Shown here piece by piece: positions 9,539 to 20,459 of a stretch of DNA of 64,000 nt. The notes under the pieces are model-generated. The model was not told the DNA's origin, did not search any database, and saw only the letters and a list, made by a program, of their open reading frames with translations. Source of the stretch: Aedes albopictus (lineage: Eukaryota; Arthropoda; Insecta; Diptera; Culicidae); assembly GCF_035046485.1 (NCBI RefSeq), contig NC_085136.1, positions 326,024,175 through 326,088,174 of the forward strand, written 5' to 3'. Positions within the stretch are counted from its first letter, which is position 1. Each line of letters opens with the position of its first letter. The position numbers and the translations under genes were made by a program.

Positions 9539-11329
9539 CTAATCTGAGGATGAACACCAGGTTTTGGTGAAACCCGGTTTGAATTTTATCCGAGGACGAA
9601 ATAGAACCAGAGTTCTCAACCTCAATGTAATGTTCAATACGCATCTACAACCCATTTCCCCTATGAAAATGATCACGCTCACAAGATAACCCATCCCCAA
9701 AGCCAACCATGCCGGTAGCATATCCCTCAAATTCAATATGTTCTTTTTGGTTTCGTAGCCGAACCGTCCGTACTCGTACAGATTAAACCGGTAGTATTCC
9801 GCAAACTCATCCTGTTCCCACTTATCCAGCAGTCCCGCTTCGTAGAATACCCGCTGGGTGTAGTGGAACACTTCGAGCAGCGGATCGTTCGTGGGCAGCC
9901 AATAGAAGCATACGATTTCCCCATGGGTTTCCGGCAGAATGTAGTAAGCGGGTCGCTTGTTGACATAGTCGTAGTTGAACGGAATACGAACGCACCATTC
10001 CATATAATCTTTCCTACCGTAGTATACACTTTTCCCGTCAAGCTGGATGGAAGTAGCATTCGTTTCAACCAGCATCTCGCTAAAAGCGGGATCTTCGAAA
10101 ATGATGGGGCTCGTGGCTCTGCATTCCGACAGCTTCAGCCCGGAGGCGATCACCTGCGGTATGGTTTCGATTTTCTTGATGGATGGTTTGTTAACCATGT
10201 AGGAGATTATTCGGGTTTCGTAGGCACTGGTTATGACGAAGAAGAATATGATCAACGGGATTACGATTAGGCGCTCTTGAAAACCAGCGTTATGCAAGCT
10301 CGATCGCTCGAAGCCGCAGATGATTCGCAGGAGGGGGTCATTCTGAAACAGGTTGGGTCGGAGCAGGTGGAGAAGTTCAAGAGAAATCGCCATGACTGCC
10401 AGCATGATCCATAAAGCTGCACTGAAGGGCCAGCAGAACATCTCCAGGACGTTGAGGCTTCGTGGAGTGGGAACGGCGAAGACCTGGGTACTCGGAGTAA
10501 CCTTGAACAACGAACGGTACATCATTGGTATGAGCTTCTTGAACCTCACGCAGTCCATTGTAATGGTGATATCCATCGAGTTAACAAACGTCTCGAAGCA
10601 ACTGTCCATCCAGCGGATCGCACTGCCACATGGGTTTTTAAAAAACTCCGATGTGGTGTTCAAATACTCAGCAGTTCCCTGCACCCATTTGTCATTGCCG
10701 TAGGATGGTCTGGAGATTCCGCTGTATCGTATGGTTCTACCCGCCATGTCGTACAGTTTGTTCCTGAACAGTTCGGCGGGTTCCAAGTATTCCAGGTAGT
10801 CGGTGATACGACCGTCGAAGCCCACGGTCAGGAACACCCGACTCGTAGATTCAATGCACACAATTCGAGTAAACGGATGGTCTCTGAAGAAATCCATCAG
10901 GAAACCAACAACAGAAACGGAATATGACTTTTCGAACAGTATCAGAATTCTTGTATTGGGATTGATCATGAAAACGATATCAGCGAAGGGCTCCGAATGA
11001 AAGATGTGTTTTTCTCGATGCAAATTGACTACCATGAGCGACGGCGCTCGTGGGAAGCCAGAACCTGGTTCCGTCACGAAGGAATCGTTGATAACGTATC
11101 TCACTATGTGATTCAGGCGTGGAGAGTTGATGATTTCCTGGAAACCGTTGTGGTCATCGTAAAGGTTCGGGCCTATGTCGACGAAAATGCACTCAAATTG
11201 ACCAAAGCTTTGCTGCGCCAGATGTTCGATGGCTGCCAGGGAATAGTTTATCACAATTGGCGAAATAGTTGGGAATGCCTGTAGAGTGCGACTCGCCAGA
11301 ATTGCAAGAAATAGTCGGAAAGGCTTCAT
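9539..11329 (-). CDS. divergent ionotropic receptor (IR), intact, intronless
   Basis: This 596-residue protein starts at the ATG at 11329-11327 and ends with TAG at 9541-9539. A hydrophobic N-terminus (about residues 4-18) looks like a signal peptide. An extracellular region of about 280 residues follows, then a first membrane segment at about 299-322 (FCWPFSAALWIMLAVMAISL), a second at about 353-378 (LIVIPLIIFFFVITSAYETR), a second extracellular lobe, and a last membrane segment at about 537-558. This is the M1 / pore-M3 / S2 / M4 order of ionotropic-glutamate-receptor-derived chemoreceptors. Family knowledge: divergent insect IRs are ligand-gated cation channels, mostly in gustatory neurons. 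The single exon and poor conservation of the ligand lobe fit a divergent rather than an antennal IR. A head-to-head paralogue lies at 14299. The ligand and exact subfamily cannot be told from sequence. Confidence 0.85.
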   Translation of the reverse strand: MKPFRLFLAILASRTLQAFPTISPIVINYSLAAIEHLAQQSFGQFECIFVDIGPNLYDDHNGFQEIINSPRLNHIVRYVINDSFVTEPGSGFPRAPSLMVVNLHREKHIFHSEPFADIVFMINPNTRILILFEKSYSVSVVGFLMDFFRDHPFTRIVCIESTSRVFLTVGFDGRITDYLEYLEPAELFRNKLYDMAGRTIRYSGISRPSYGNDKWVQGTAEYLNTTSEFFKNPCGSAIRWMDSCFETFVNSMDITITMDCVRFKKLIPMMYRSLFKVTPSTQVFAVPTPRSLNVLEMFCWPFSAALWIMLAVMAISLELLHLLRPNLFQNDPLLRIICGFERSSLHNAGFQERLIVIPLIIFFFVITSAYETRIISYMVNKPSIKKIETIPQVIASGLKLSECRATSPIIFEDPAFSEMLVETNATSIQLDGKSVYYGRKDYMEWCVRIPFNYDYVNKRPAYYILPETHGEIVCFYWLPTNDPLLEVFHYTQRVFYEAGLLDKWEQDEFAEYYRFNLYEYGRFGYETKKNILNLRDMLPAWLALGMGYLVSVIIFIGEMGCRCVLNITLRLRTLVLFRPRIKFKPGFTKTWCSSSD

Positions 11330-11505
11330 GGCTGCTACAGGATTGAGGCGGATCGTGGAGATACTTTAAGTGGAAATGGTGTTAATCCATTTTCATGATT
11401 ACTACAGTGACCTAGTTTCATGACTTTGTTGCTACATAATAACAAGATGTTATGTAGTAATCTTCAATCAAACTATTCGTACTATATACTTTGTTTCAGA
11501 ACTAC
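11330..11505 (-). promoter_or_regulatory. IR gene 1 upstream region, shared with IR gene 2
   Basis: The reverse complement of this region resembles 14130-14298 upstream of the second IR gene (CGCCTCAATCCTGTAGCAGCC before the ATG, and similar words such as TATGTAGCAAC further out). The duplication therefore included the 5' flank and probably the promoter. No TATA box is obvious. Confidence 0.5.
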
Positions 11506-11509
11506 CTGA

Positions 11510-12895
11510 TGATTCACCATTTAGTTGGTGATTTCGCCGCTAGGTAGCGCTAGTCGACAAGTGAAATTTCAAACTTCTTTATCTCTGGATCCAGAGCAGA
11601 TAGAAAAGTGTCGTTTTTGTCAAAGTTCTTCAGGAAGTCGAGAGCTATATGGTGATTCACCAATTAATTGGTGATTTCGCCGCTAGGTCGATAGTCGTCA
11701 AGTGAAGTTTTAAACTTCTCTAGCTCGGGATCCAGAGCAAATAGAAAAGTTTTGTCTTCGGTAAAGTTCTTCTGGGAGTCAAGTGCTTCATGTTCATCCA
11801 ACAATTAGTTAGTGATTTCGCCGCTAGGTGGTACTAGTCGTCAAGTAAAGTTTCAAACTTCTCTAGCTCGGGATCCAGTGCAGATAGAAAAGTGTCGTCT
11901 TCGGCAAAGTTCTTCAGGAAGTCAAGGATATCTGATGATTCATAATTTAGTTGATGATTTCGCCGCTAGGTGGCTCTAGTCGTCAAGAAGTTTCAAACTT
12001 CTCTATCTCGAAATCCAGAGCAGATAGAAAAGTGTCGTCTTTGGCAAAGTTTTTCTGGTGATTCAGATAGAAAATGTCGATTTCGTCGAAATTTTCTAGG
12101 AAGTCAAGAGCTATTTGGTGATTCAAAAGTTAGTTGATTATTTCGCCGCTAAGTGGCGCTAATCGTCAAGTAAAGTTTTTAACACCACTGTCTCAGGACC
12201 CATAGCAAATACAATAGTGTCGACTTCGTCAAAGTTTTTAGGAAGTCAAGAGTTATCTGGTGATTGAACAATGAGTTGATGATTTCGCCGCTAGGTGGCA
12301 CTAGTTGTCATGTGAAGTTTCAATCTCCGCTATCTCGGAATCCAGAGCAGATAGGAAAGTGTCGTCTTCCGCAAAGTTCTTCAGGAAGTCAAGAGCTATC
12401 TGATTCAACAATTAGTTGGTGATTTCGCCGCTAGGCGGCGCTTGTTGTCAAATAACGTTTAAAACTTCTCTAGCTCACGATCCAGAACAGATAGAAGAGT
12501 GTCGTCTTTGGAAAAGTTCTTTGAGAAGCAAAAGCTATTTGGTGATTCAACAATTAATTTTTGATTTCGCCGCTAGGTGGTGCTTGTTGTCAAGTAAAGT
12601 TTCAAACTCCGCTATCTTGGGATCCACAGCAGATAGAAAAGTGTCGTCTTTGGCAAAGTTCTTTAGGACGTCAAGAGCAATCTGGTAAGTCAAAAATTAG
12701 TTGGTGATTTCGTCGTTAGATGGCACTAGTTGTGAGTAACAAACTTCTCTATCTTGGTATCCACAGCAGAAACAAAAGTGTCGTCTTCGACAAAGTTCTT
12801 CAGGAAATCAAGAGTATTCTGGTGATCAAACAATAAATTTGTGATTTTGCTGCTATGAGGCACTAATTGGGAAAGTTTTAAACTTTTCGATTTTT
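11510..12895. repeat. tandem array, about 141-bp unit, about 10 copies
   Basis: The core word GCCGCTAGG recurs at 11536, 11679, 11820, 11962, 12145, 12286, 12426 and 12569, with decayed forms at about 12709 and 12848; spacing is 140-143 bp except one 183-bp interval that holds an extra partial unit. Each unit also has ATCCAGAGCAGATAGAAAAG and GTCGTCTTCGGCAAAGTTCT. The CGCCGCTAGGTGGCGCTAGT core resembles the CTCF consensus. Units differ by 10-20 percent, so the array is not young. Confidence 0.85.
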
Positions 12896-12974
12896 TTTTC
12901 CAGAAATGCAGTTGCAAAATTGCAACAAATTGGGCATGGGTTCGGCCAAGAATGTGAAGCAAATTCTGCCCAGT

Positions 12975-13640
12975 GTTCCATTGAGTCCACAGTGCGTCTG
13001 AATGACCCTTAATTTCGATAGAAGTTCTGCCTCATGACGACAGTAAAAACAGTCCACAGTGCGTCCGGATGATCGCAATCTTACTTCCGTAAGAAATTCT
13101 GTTTCATGACGACAGTAAAAACAGTTCACAGTGCGTCTAAATGACCACACTCTTACTTAGGCAAGAAATTCTGTCTCATGATGACAGTATAAACAGTCCA
13201 CAGTGCGTTCGGATGACCGCACTCTTACTTCCGTAAGAAATTCTGTCTCATGGCGACAGTGAAAACAGTTCACAGTGCGTCTGGATGATCGCACCCTTAC
13301 TTCCGTAAAAAATCATGTCTCACTGCGGCAGCTAAAACTATCCACAGTGCGTCCGGATGATCGTACTCTTTTTCCGTAAGAAATTCTATCTCATGGCGAC
13401 AGTAAAAACAGTCCAAAGTGCGTCTGGATGACCGCACTCTTACTTTTTAAGAAATTTTGACCCAAAGCGACAGTAAAATCAATCCACAGTACGTCTGGAT
13501 GACCGCACTCTCACTTCCGTGAGAAAATCTGTCTCATGGCGACAGTGAAATCAGTTCACAGTGCGTCCGGATGACAACTTACTTTTGTAAGGAATTCTGT
13601 CGCATGGCTACATTTAAAGCAGTCCACATTATTTCGGGAC
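12975..13640. repeat. tandem array, 72-bp unit, about 9 copies
   Basis: CACAGTGCGTC recurs near 12988, 13055, 13127, 13199, 13271 and 13343 and continues to about 13560. Each unit contains GGATGACCGCACTCTTACTT, AAGAAATTCTGTCTCATGGC and GACAGTAAAAACAGTC. It abuts the 141-bp array but shares no obvious sequence with it. Short open frames in it are repeat artefacts. Confidence 0.85.
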
Positions 13641-14298
13641 GAAGTCTTTTATGTTATCAAAGAAAATACTACTCTAGATGTAGAGTGGATTCTGATCATG
13701 AGCCAGCTCAAGTTTTTCCTATTGTTTGGATCAAACCATGTTGTTACGGAATCGAAGTGAACTTCTGATCAGCATGAAGCAAGCTCTGCTAAGGATTCGA
13801 AGCAATTCCTATACTTGCTCCGTATCTTGAAACTCCGACTGTCTGTTATAAATTAAGAATTCGAAAAAATCTGATAAGAATTAGCTCAGGATCCTACACA
13901 TAATTCACTTCCAATCCAGCAAATGAATCATGAAAAATCCTTCGCAATAGTGCTCATTTTTTTCAAAACTAGAAACGACTTTCAGACAATACTGTCAGAG
14001 ACAAAATTCTCCAAAAATACAGACAGGATTTTTTGAAGTTCTAACCAAAAATTGCCCACCAATTTGTTGCAATCTTTGAAGAAAGACTTTTACCTTGAGC
14101 TGGACGTAATGCAGGACAGGCAGCAAACAACAAAGTACCTAGAATGTAGTGTTTGGTTTAATATTATTACACAACCTCTTGTGACTATGTAGCAACGAAG
14201 CCACGAAACCAGGTCATTTGAATATTTAATTATGAAAATGGAATTACACCAACGCTACTAGAGGAATCTCCATGCTTCGCCTCAATCCTGTGGCAGTC
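13641..14298 (+). promoter_or_regulatory. 5' flank of IR gene 2
   Basis: Non-repetitive AT-rich sequence up to about 14130, then the segment shared with the upstream region of IR gene 1. No open frame of note. It presumably contains the promoter of the right IR copy; no core element is recognisable. Confidence 0.35.
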
Positions 14299-15605
14299 AT
14301 GCAGGCTTTTCCACTAGTTCTAGCGACTCTTGTGAGTCGCACACTACAGGCCTCCCCACACATTTCACCCATTGTGATAAACTATTCTCTCACAGTCATC
14401 GAGCACCTGACGCAGCACAGCTTCGGTCAATTTGAGTGCATTTTCGTCGACATAGGCCCAAACCCATACGAAGACCACAACGGTTTCCAGGAAATTATCA
14501 ACTCTCCACGGCTGGACCACATAGTGCGATACGTTATCAACGATTCCTTCGTCATCGGTCCGAATTCTCGCTTCCCTCGGGCACCATCGCTTATGGTAGT
14601 TAATGTTCATCGCGAAGACCTGCTTGTTCATACGGCTGCCTTCGCGGATATCGTTCTAATGATTAATCCCAACACAAGGATACTGATACTGTATGATAAA
14701 TCATATACCGGTTCTGCAGTTGGTTTTTGGTTTGATTTCTTCGATCAACGTCAGTTCACCCGAATTGTGTTAGTTGAATCTTCAAATATGGTATTCATTA
14801 CCTTGGGTTTCGATGGAAGTATCGTAGACACTCTGGATTACATAGAACCCAACCAACTGTTCAGGAACATACTATACGACATGGGAGGCAGAACCATACG
14901 CTATAGCGGAATCTCCACGCCATCCTACAGCAATGACAAATGGGTGCAGGGTACCGCTGAGTACTTAAATGCCACATCAGAATTGTTGATACACCCGTGT
15001 GGCCGTACGATCCAGTGGATGGACAGTTGCTTCGAAAAATTTGTTAACTCGATGGATATCACCATTACGATGGACTGCATAAAGATTGAGGAGCTCATCC
15101 CAGTCTTGTACCGTTCGTTGTTCAAAGTTACTCCGAACACACAGGTCTTCGCGGTTCCCACTCCGAGGAGCCTGAACGTCCTGGAGATGTTCTCCTGGCC
15201 CTTTTCCGCGGCTTTGTGGATCATGCTGGCAGTTATGGCGATTTCTCTAGAACTCCTCCACCTGCTCCGACCCAACCTGTTTCAGAACGACCCCCTCCTG
15301 CGAATCATCTGCGGCTTCGAGCGATCGAGCTTGCATAACGCTGGTTTTCAAGAGCGCCTGATCGTGATCCCGCTGATCATATTCTTCTTCGTCATAACCA
15401 GTGCGTACGAAACTCGAATAATCTCCTACATGATCGATAAACCATCGATCCAGAAAATTCAAACCATACAACAGCTGGTCAACTCCGGATTGAAGCTGGC
15501 GGTATGCAAAGCCACAAGCCCTATCACATATGAAGATCCCAGATTCAGCGAGATGCTGGTTGAAATAGACCACAACACCGTCCAGTTTGACCGGAAAAGT
15601 GCATA
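14299..15605 (+). pseudogene. divergent ionotropic receptor 2, 5' part, disrupted
   Basis: This is a paralogue of the IR at 9539-11329 in head-to-head orientation. An in-frame ATG exists at 14272, but the paralogue aligns its start to the second ATG (14299), and the 9 codons in between correspond to untranslated leader in the other copy, so 14299 is preferred. The frame holds the signal peptide, ligand-binding S1 region, both central membrane segments and part of S2, then meets TAG at 15604, formed by the TA target site and the first base of a transposon. The truncated product lacks the rest of S2 and the last membrane segment, so it cannot form a normal channel subunit. The membrane core is almost identical to copy 1, while the flanking parts differ much more. 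Confidence 0.85.
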
Positions 15606-17310
15606 GGGTAAATGATGATGGTTGGACCAGTTCGACGCATTTGGGAACATAGCCAATATTCGTTTCCAAATATTTCCGTGATTATAATACCAAAGTATAC
15701 AAAATTTGGTATCAATGGAAAGCTCTACTCTTCTACTTTTTGAAACGTACGAAAAAAACATAAAAAAATATAATAAATTATTAAAATATCGCTTTTATTG
15801 GTCAAATAATTCTGATTTTGGTTGGACCAATGCTGATAATGGTTGGACCAAGGAATTGATCATGGTTGGACCAATCATCAAAAAATCACAACTAAGTCGA
15901 GATGTTGTTTAAAAAACTTGATGTTTTCATTAAAAGGACATGAATAGTAACTAGAAGCCGGTACATCCAAGTCATAAATGCTTTATTGAAAATGTTAGAT
16001 AAATGAGACATCAATTGACTTAAGTGTTGCTTTATGTTTGGTTTTGGACTGCTTACAAGATCCTTATGGAAGTCCAGCAACTTTTATTCACTAGTCCTGC
16101 GCTGCCATGTGTTTCATGGGAATCCCTATTAATGTGGCACACCTATGCTGCACACGGAAGTGTGTAATTGATCAGAACTCAAGGAGCTTGCCGAGGTGTT
16201 CAACAAGTGATAGCTTTGAAATATGTGCAGTTCTAACTAAGGAGAGTTGATGTATCATAGGAGAGGGTTAAGTTTCGTATTATGGAGGAAAAACCAGGAA
16301 GGACAAAAGCTAGTAATATCAATACATTTATTAAAGCTATCGATCTCAAGTAACAGCACGTAAAGCAGTTACCGGCGTGTGGCTGCGTGACCTAAGCTAA
16401 ATTTAAAGTGAACGGCCTCTTCAAGAATCGACTATACAGGATCAAGTGGGAAAGCTGGCCTATTACGCTTTATACCCAATCCACAGCTTAAAGAGACGAA
16501 CCAGCCAAGTTGAATCAATCAATCAATCCACAGCTGCGCATTTTGAAAGTCTTCGTTAATATCAAAGATTCCGTAGGACGAAAACGCTTGTTTTTTAGGC
16601 TTGATCTGCGACTAGAAGCGCACAATACCCGGCGTCTCCCAAATCCATGTCAGCATCTCGTCACGTAGCAAATTCCTTCAAAGGCAAGACTTGAATGTTT
16701 CAACCATCAATTACAATTGTATATTTACCAACCTGGTTCTACGGCGACTTTCAATTGTTTTCGGAATAAATAATTGAGATCTGTTTAGGAGAAACTGTTT
16801 AGGTGCCTACTGTCAACGCGCGGAGAAAACTGTAAACAAACCAAACTGGTCCTAGCAACCAACATGGCTACGGCTTGGTCCAACCAAAATCATAGGCAGG
16901 ACCAACCATGATAATATTCAGTTGATCCAATTTTACTAATTACTCATATTTTCAAAAGAAAATGATGAATTATTAATTACCCAACGTGAAGTTAACAAAT
17001 TTTCGCAATAGAAGAATATAAAAAGTTGATTCATTTTGAGAAGAATATGACTTCTGTGAATGTTACTAATTGCGTAACTTTGGTGCTCGAATTGTGCTTA
17101 GAACAGTCTTCGGTGAAATTCTGAATTATTCAAAAGATTTCAAAAAATATTAAAGAAATTCTATGTTATATCAATGAAAAAAAAAGATATGTTTTGACGG
17201 TAGGAAAGTACTCGTTCAAATTTTCAGTGAATCATTAAAAAAAATGGCTTTTTCCCAATTGGTCCAACCATGATCAATTTTTAGACCGGTCCAACCGTCA
17301 TCATTTACCC
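15606..17310. mobile_element. 1,705-bp TA-flanked DNA transposon inside the IR gene
   Basis: The ends GGGTAAATGATGATGGTTGG and its inverse CCAACCGTCATCATTTACCC form inverted repeats of about 23 bp with one mismatch, flanked by TA at 15604-15605 and 17311-17312. Several further TTGGACCAA / GGTTGGACCA words lie within 300-450 bp of each end, in opposite orientation at the two ends, like subterminal transposase-binding repeats. No transposase is visible, so it is non-autonomous. The middle (about 16100-16850) contains other repeat debris, including a TTGAATCAATCAATCAATCC stretch, so it may be a composite. Confidence 0.85.
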
Positions 17311-17820
17311 TACCACGGTAGAAAAGACTTCATGGAATGGTGCGTTCGTATTCCGTTGAACTACGACTTTGTCAACAAGCGTCCCGCTTACTACATTCTA
17401 CCGGAAAGCAACGGAGAAGTCGTGTGCTTCTATTGGCTGCCCACGAACGACCCTCTGCTCGAAATGTTCCACTACACCCAGCGGATTTTCTACGAAGCGG
17501 GACTGCTGGAAAAGTGGGGACGGGATGAGTTTGCGGAATACTACCGAACGTATGTCTACGAGTACGGACACTTAGGCTATGAGGTCAAAAAGAATATATT
17601 GAATATGGAGGATATGCTACCGGCATGGTTGGCTTTGGGGATGGGTTATCTTGTGAGTGTGGTGATATTCATAGGTGAATTGGGATTTGAATTAGTGTTG
17701 AATACCAAACTCGAAGTGAGAAATCTGGTTATATGGCGTTATCGGGTAATTTTCAAACAAGGTTTTGTCAAAAACTGGCACGTTTTTCGCAAAACGATAA
17801 ACCAACGATACGTTCGTTGA
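17311..17820 (+). pseudogene. divergent ionotropic receptor 2, 3' part
   Basis: This continues the IR 2 frame exactly after the transposon (YHGRKDFMEWCVRI aligns to YYGRKDYMEWCVRI of copy 1). It encodes the rest of the S2 lobe and the last membrane segment (LPAWLALGMGYLVSVVIF), ending at TGA 17818-17820. Taking out the transposon and one TA would leave an uninterrupted frame of about 613 codons from 14272, so the insertion is the only disabling change visible. An in-frame ATG at 17332 is an internal methionine, not a start. Confidence 0.85.
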
Positions 17821-17935
17821 AGATTTTATAACAGATTTGCTACAAAGAAACTGCAAAATTGATACATAATTCGAATTGTTATGAAGTGAATGACCCATAT
17901 AATGTTTGATTAAAACATGGAGTTTGTAATTCTAC

Positions 17936-17941
17936 AATAAA
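17936..17941 (+). terminator. poly(A) signal of IR gene 2
   Basis: AATAAA lies 116 bp after the IR stop codon. The rest of 17821-18282 is ordinary AT-rich 3' flank with no gene visible. Confidence 0.5.
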
Positions 17942-18282
17942 GAATATCCTTGTAATGAACATGAGTCCTAAAGATCTCAGATCTTCAGCAGAATCTAACT
18001 TTTGTAATGTGAACTTTTATCACAAAGATCCTCCAATGTTTGTTTCTTACAGTAAAACGGAAAAGCAAGCTCACGTTACATGCCTCGAGCATGTGTGCTA
18101 GTCAAAAACTAAATGTGATGATGGAGCCATTAGTCTACACGCCAGACCTACTTCGAATGAAACGTTGAGCAAAATATTTGAAAGAGAATTACCTTCTGCT
18201 TCATTTATCCAATTAACAAACGTGATACACAGATACTCCGCTAGCGATCCGAATACTTCATTATGATTCCTCCAGCATCCAG

Positions 18283-18510
18283 CATAATGCGTATCAGCGT
18301 AATCAGTTTCACCGGAAAAACATTATCCGGCGAAGCTCTATTCTTTTCATTGATTCGTACGCTGCTTTGATACCACATCGCTGGTGAGTCTGCAGTCTGC
18401 ACGTTATACTTCCAAAATATGTGATACGTCGAAAACCGGCCTGATATTCACGGACTAGGGGCTCTTCAAGAGGTCTCGATTTATTCGTCGCGTCAAGACC
18501 CACGACAGCG
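18283..18510 (-). mobile_element. LINE reverse-transcriptase fragment
   Basis: The minus-strand translation has EPLVREYQAGFRR and KAAYESMKRIELRRIMF, recognisable pieces of a non-LTR reverse transcriptase (the F-K-A-A-Y-D-S motif region). It is frameshifted and short. Related to the fragments at 21939-22690 and 28960-30490. Confidence 0.6.
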
Positions 18511-18783
18511 TCCCGGAATGGTCAGCATACTCAGGGTGCGGTTACCATAAAAAGCCGATGCTTCACACCATTTCTCGTCTCCCGTTTTCGACAAGAGATC
18601 TCTATGGAGACGAATGAGTGAGAGCTTTCGTAATTGTATGAGAGTCGAATCGCAACACTGGCTCTTCTCTTATACAGCACAGAGAGTAAAACAAAGTGCT
18701 TGGTACTGTGCTCGCCACTGTCCATATGTTTGCTGTTTGTTGTTGTCAACAAACAAAATTCAAAGATGCTGCCTACTTGACTC

Positions 18784-18981
18784 CAGGCCCGGATTAAGGA
18801 TTGTGGGGGCCCGGGGCCAGAGCAGATGTGAGGCCCCTCGGAAGTACAAATAGCATGAGAAAATAAGCTTTTCTTTGTTTTTGTTAATGTTTAACAAGCA
18901 AAAAGTTTTTTGTGAAAGCCCCTAAAATGTGGGGGCCCGGGGCCCTGGCACCTCTGCCCCCCCCCCTAAGATCCAGCCCTG
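18784..18981. mobile_element. 198-bp hAT-like MITE (copy 1)
   Basis: Ends CAGGCCCGGATTAAGG and AAGATCCAGCCCTG are inverted repeats. The flanks CTTGACTC and ATTGACTC match at 7 of 8 positions, the 8-bp duplication of hAT elements. The inside has GGGGGCCCGGGGCC blocks near both ends. A second member of identical length lies at 62877-63074. Confidence 0.8.
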
Positions 18982-18989
18982 ATTGACTC

Positions 18990-19720
18990 ATTGGAACCGG
19001 ATGGATTCACTCGCTGGCCTCGGGGATAACGTATTGGTCTCGTCGGGAATGTTGTTTGGTTGCCAATAAGGACTTATAAATAATGGGTCGTTATTAGAAA
19101 TTCCACCACAAGATGATGCTAGTGAACAATGAGTATGTTTATTTTTATCCTGATGCTCATCAGAATGATGTCTTCTGGAATGTTTTATGGTTTCTATGGG
19201 CTTACAGATTATAGACAGGGTAACAGTGTTTTTTTCAATGTGTTTCAGAGAACTTTCAGGGGGTTTCACGGGGTTTCAAGTTGCGGAAGCATGTGAGACC
19301 ATTTAAAATGGTTCAATGGCGTGTTTCAGGGAGTTTCATAATCTTCAAGGGGGTATAGTGTATGCCCCTGGTGATGCCTATGCATTTCAACAAAGTAGTT
19401 AAGTAGTTAGTCAAGAGCTTTTCAGGAGCTTTCAGGGGATTCCAAGTAGCAATTTGTGGTGTTTCATTGAATAGCATGGGCTTTTCTAAGGAATTTGGGG
19501 ACATATTGTGAGTTTGGTGATGGATTTTGGGTTGTTTTAAGGGGGTTTTGGGATGATTAAGAGGGTATCAAAGCGTATCAGGGACTTAGAGGTGTTTCAG
19601 AACTATCAGGATACATCAGGGGTTCTAAGATGCATTAAATGGGGCTTCACAGGTCTAAGGCTTCCCAGGCGATTTCAGTGACCCTTTGAAACGGGTGTCA
19701 TATTTTTAGGAGTGTTTAGT
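18990..19720. repeat. degenerate GGGTTTCAAGGGG-type repeat
   Basis: Diverged words such as GGGGTTTCA, TTTCAGGGG and their variants in this orientation. It is the second low-complexity family of the window. No gene is visible. Confidence 0.6.
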
Positions 19721-20459
19721 TCCCTCCATGAACACTACAGTAGGCCATCTCAATGTTGCTAACAAACACATTGGCGACGAACGCATTATTGATACGATAG
19801 GACTCTTACCATGCTCTTTCGAATGTCATGAGCTGTCATGAGGCCCAAAACACGGTACCGGTCACTCTGATGCAGAAATTATGACACTCTCTGCTAGATG
19901 ACCTTAACCTTGTTTGGCCCGATGGGATTCAACTGCTTTGGTATTACAGTCTACTCTCCGTGTTTCGATGTTGAAGGAACCATCGAGACAGGGAGAGATC
20001 GCATTGAAGAACCAATTTGTAATGCACACAAGATTTAAAAAAAAAACATAACTAGGAAAAACGACAACAAACAGTTGTCAGGCGAAGTTTTGCACCTTGG
20101 GAACAAGTCTAGTGTCCTGTGAAACGGTCATATCGACATACAGAGAGAAAACCCAGAACAAAAAACGAACGAGATCGCATCGAGAAAACGAAATAAAGAG
20201 ATACCGACATGTAGAGAGGAAAATTGACATGCAGAGCATCTAGACATGGAGAATCGACTGTAGTGCAAGGCACTAAAAGCGCAACTATAGCATGCCGTAC
20301 GCTATTAATGTGAGACGTAGGGTAAAAAATCAAGCAATCAGAGTTTTGCGTTTCATGGTGTGTTTGCTGAAGAAGACACGATAGCTGCTATTGGATGTTG
20401 ATAGTACAACCATGAACGAGGGTTAGCTTGGGTTACTTTGTTGTGGTTCGATTTTGTTT
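19721..20459. other. unassigned intergenic sequence
   Basis: Mixed-composition DNA with no open frame or repeat structure that I can name. A stretch at 20110-20260 is rich in GACATGCAGAG / GATACCGACATG words. Confidence 0.3.

Noticed and set aside
14272..14298. ATG at 14272 as the start of IR gene 2
   Set aside because: The paralogue has no ATG there and its start aligns with 14299; the 9 extra codons correspond to leader sequence.
15604..17321. Transposon in IR gene 2 acting as a removable intron
   Set aside because: The GT at the element's left end lies after the TAG stop, and the nearest alternative donor/acceptor pair (AAAA/GTGCAT with GGTAG) would shift the frame.
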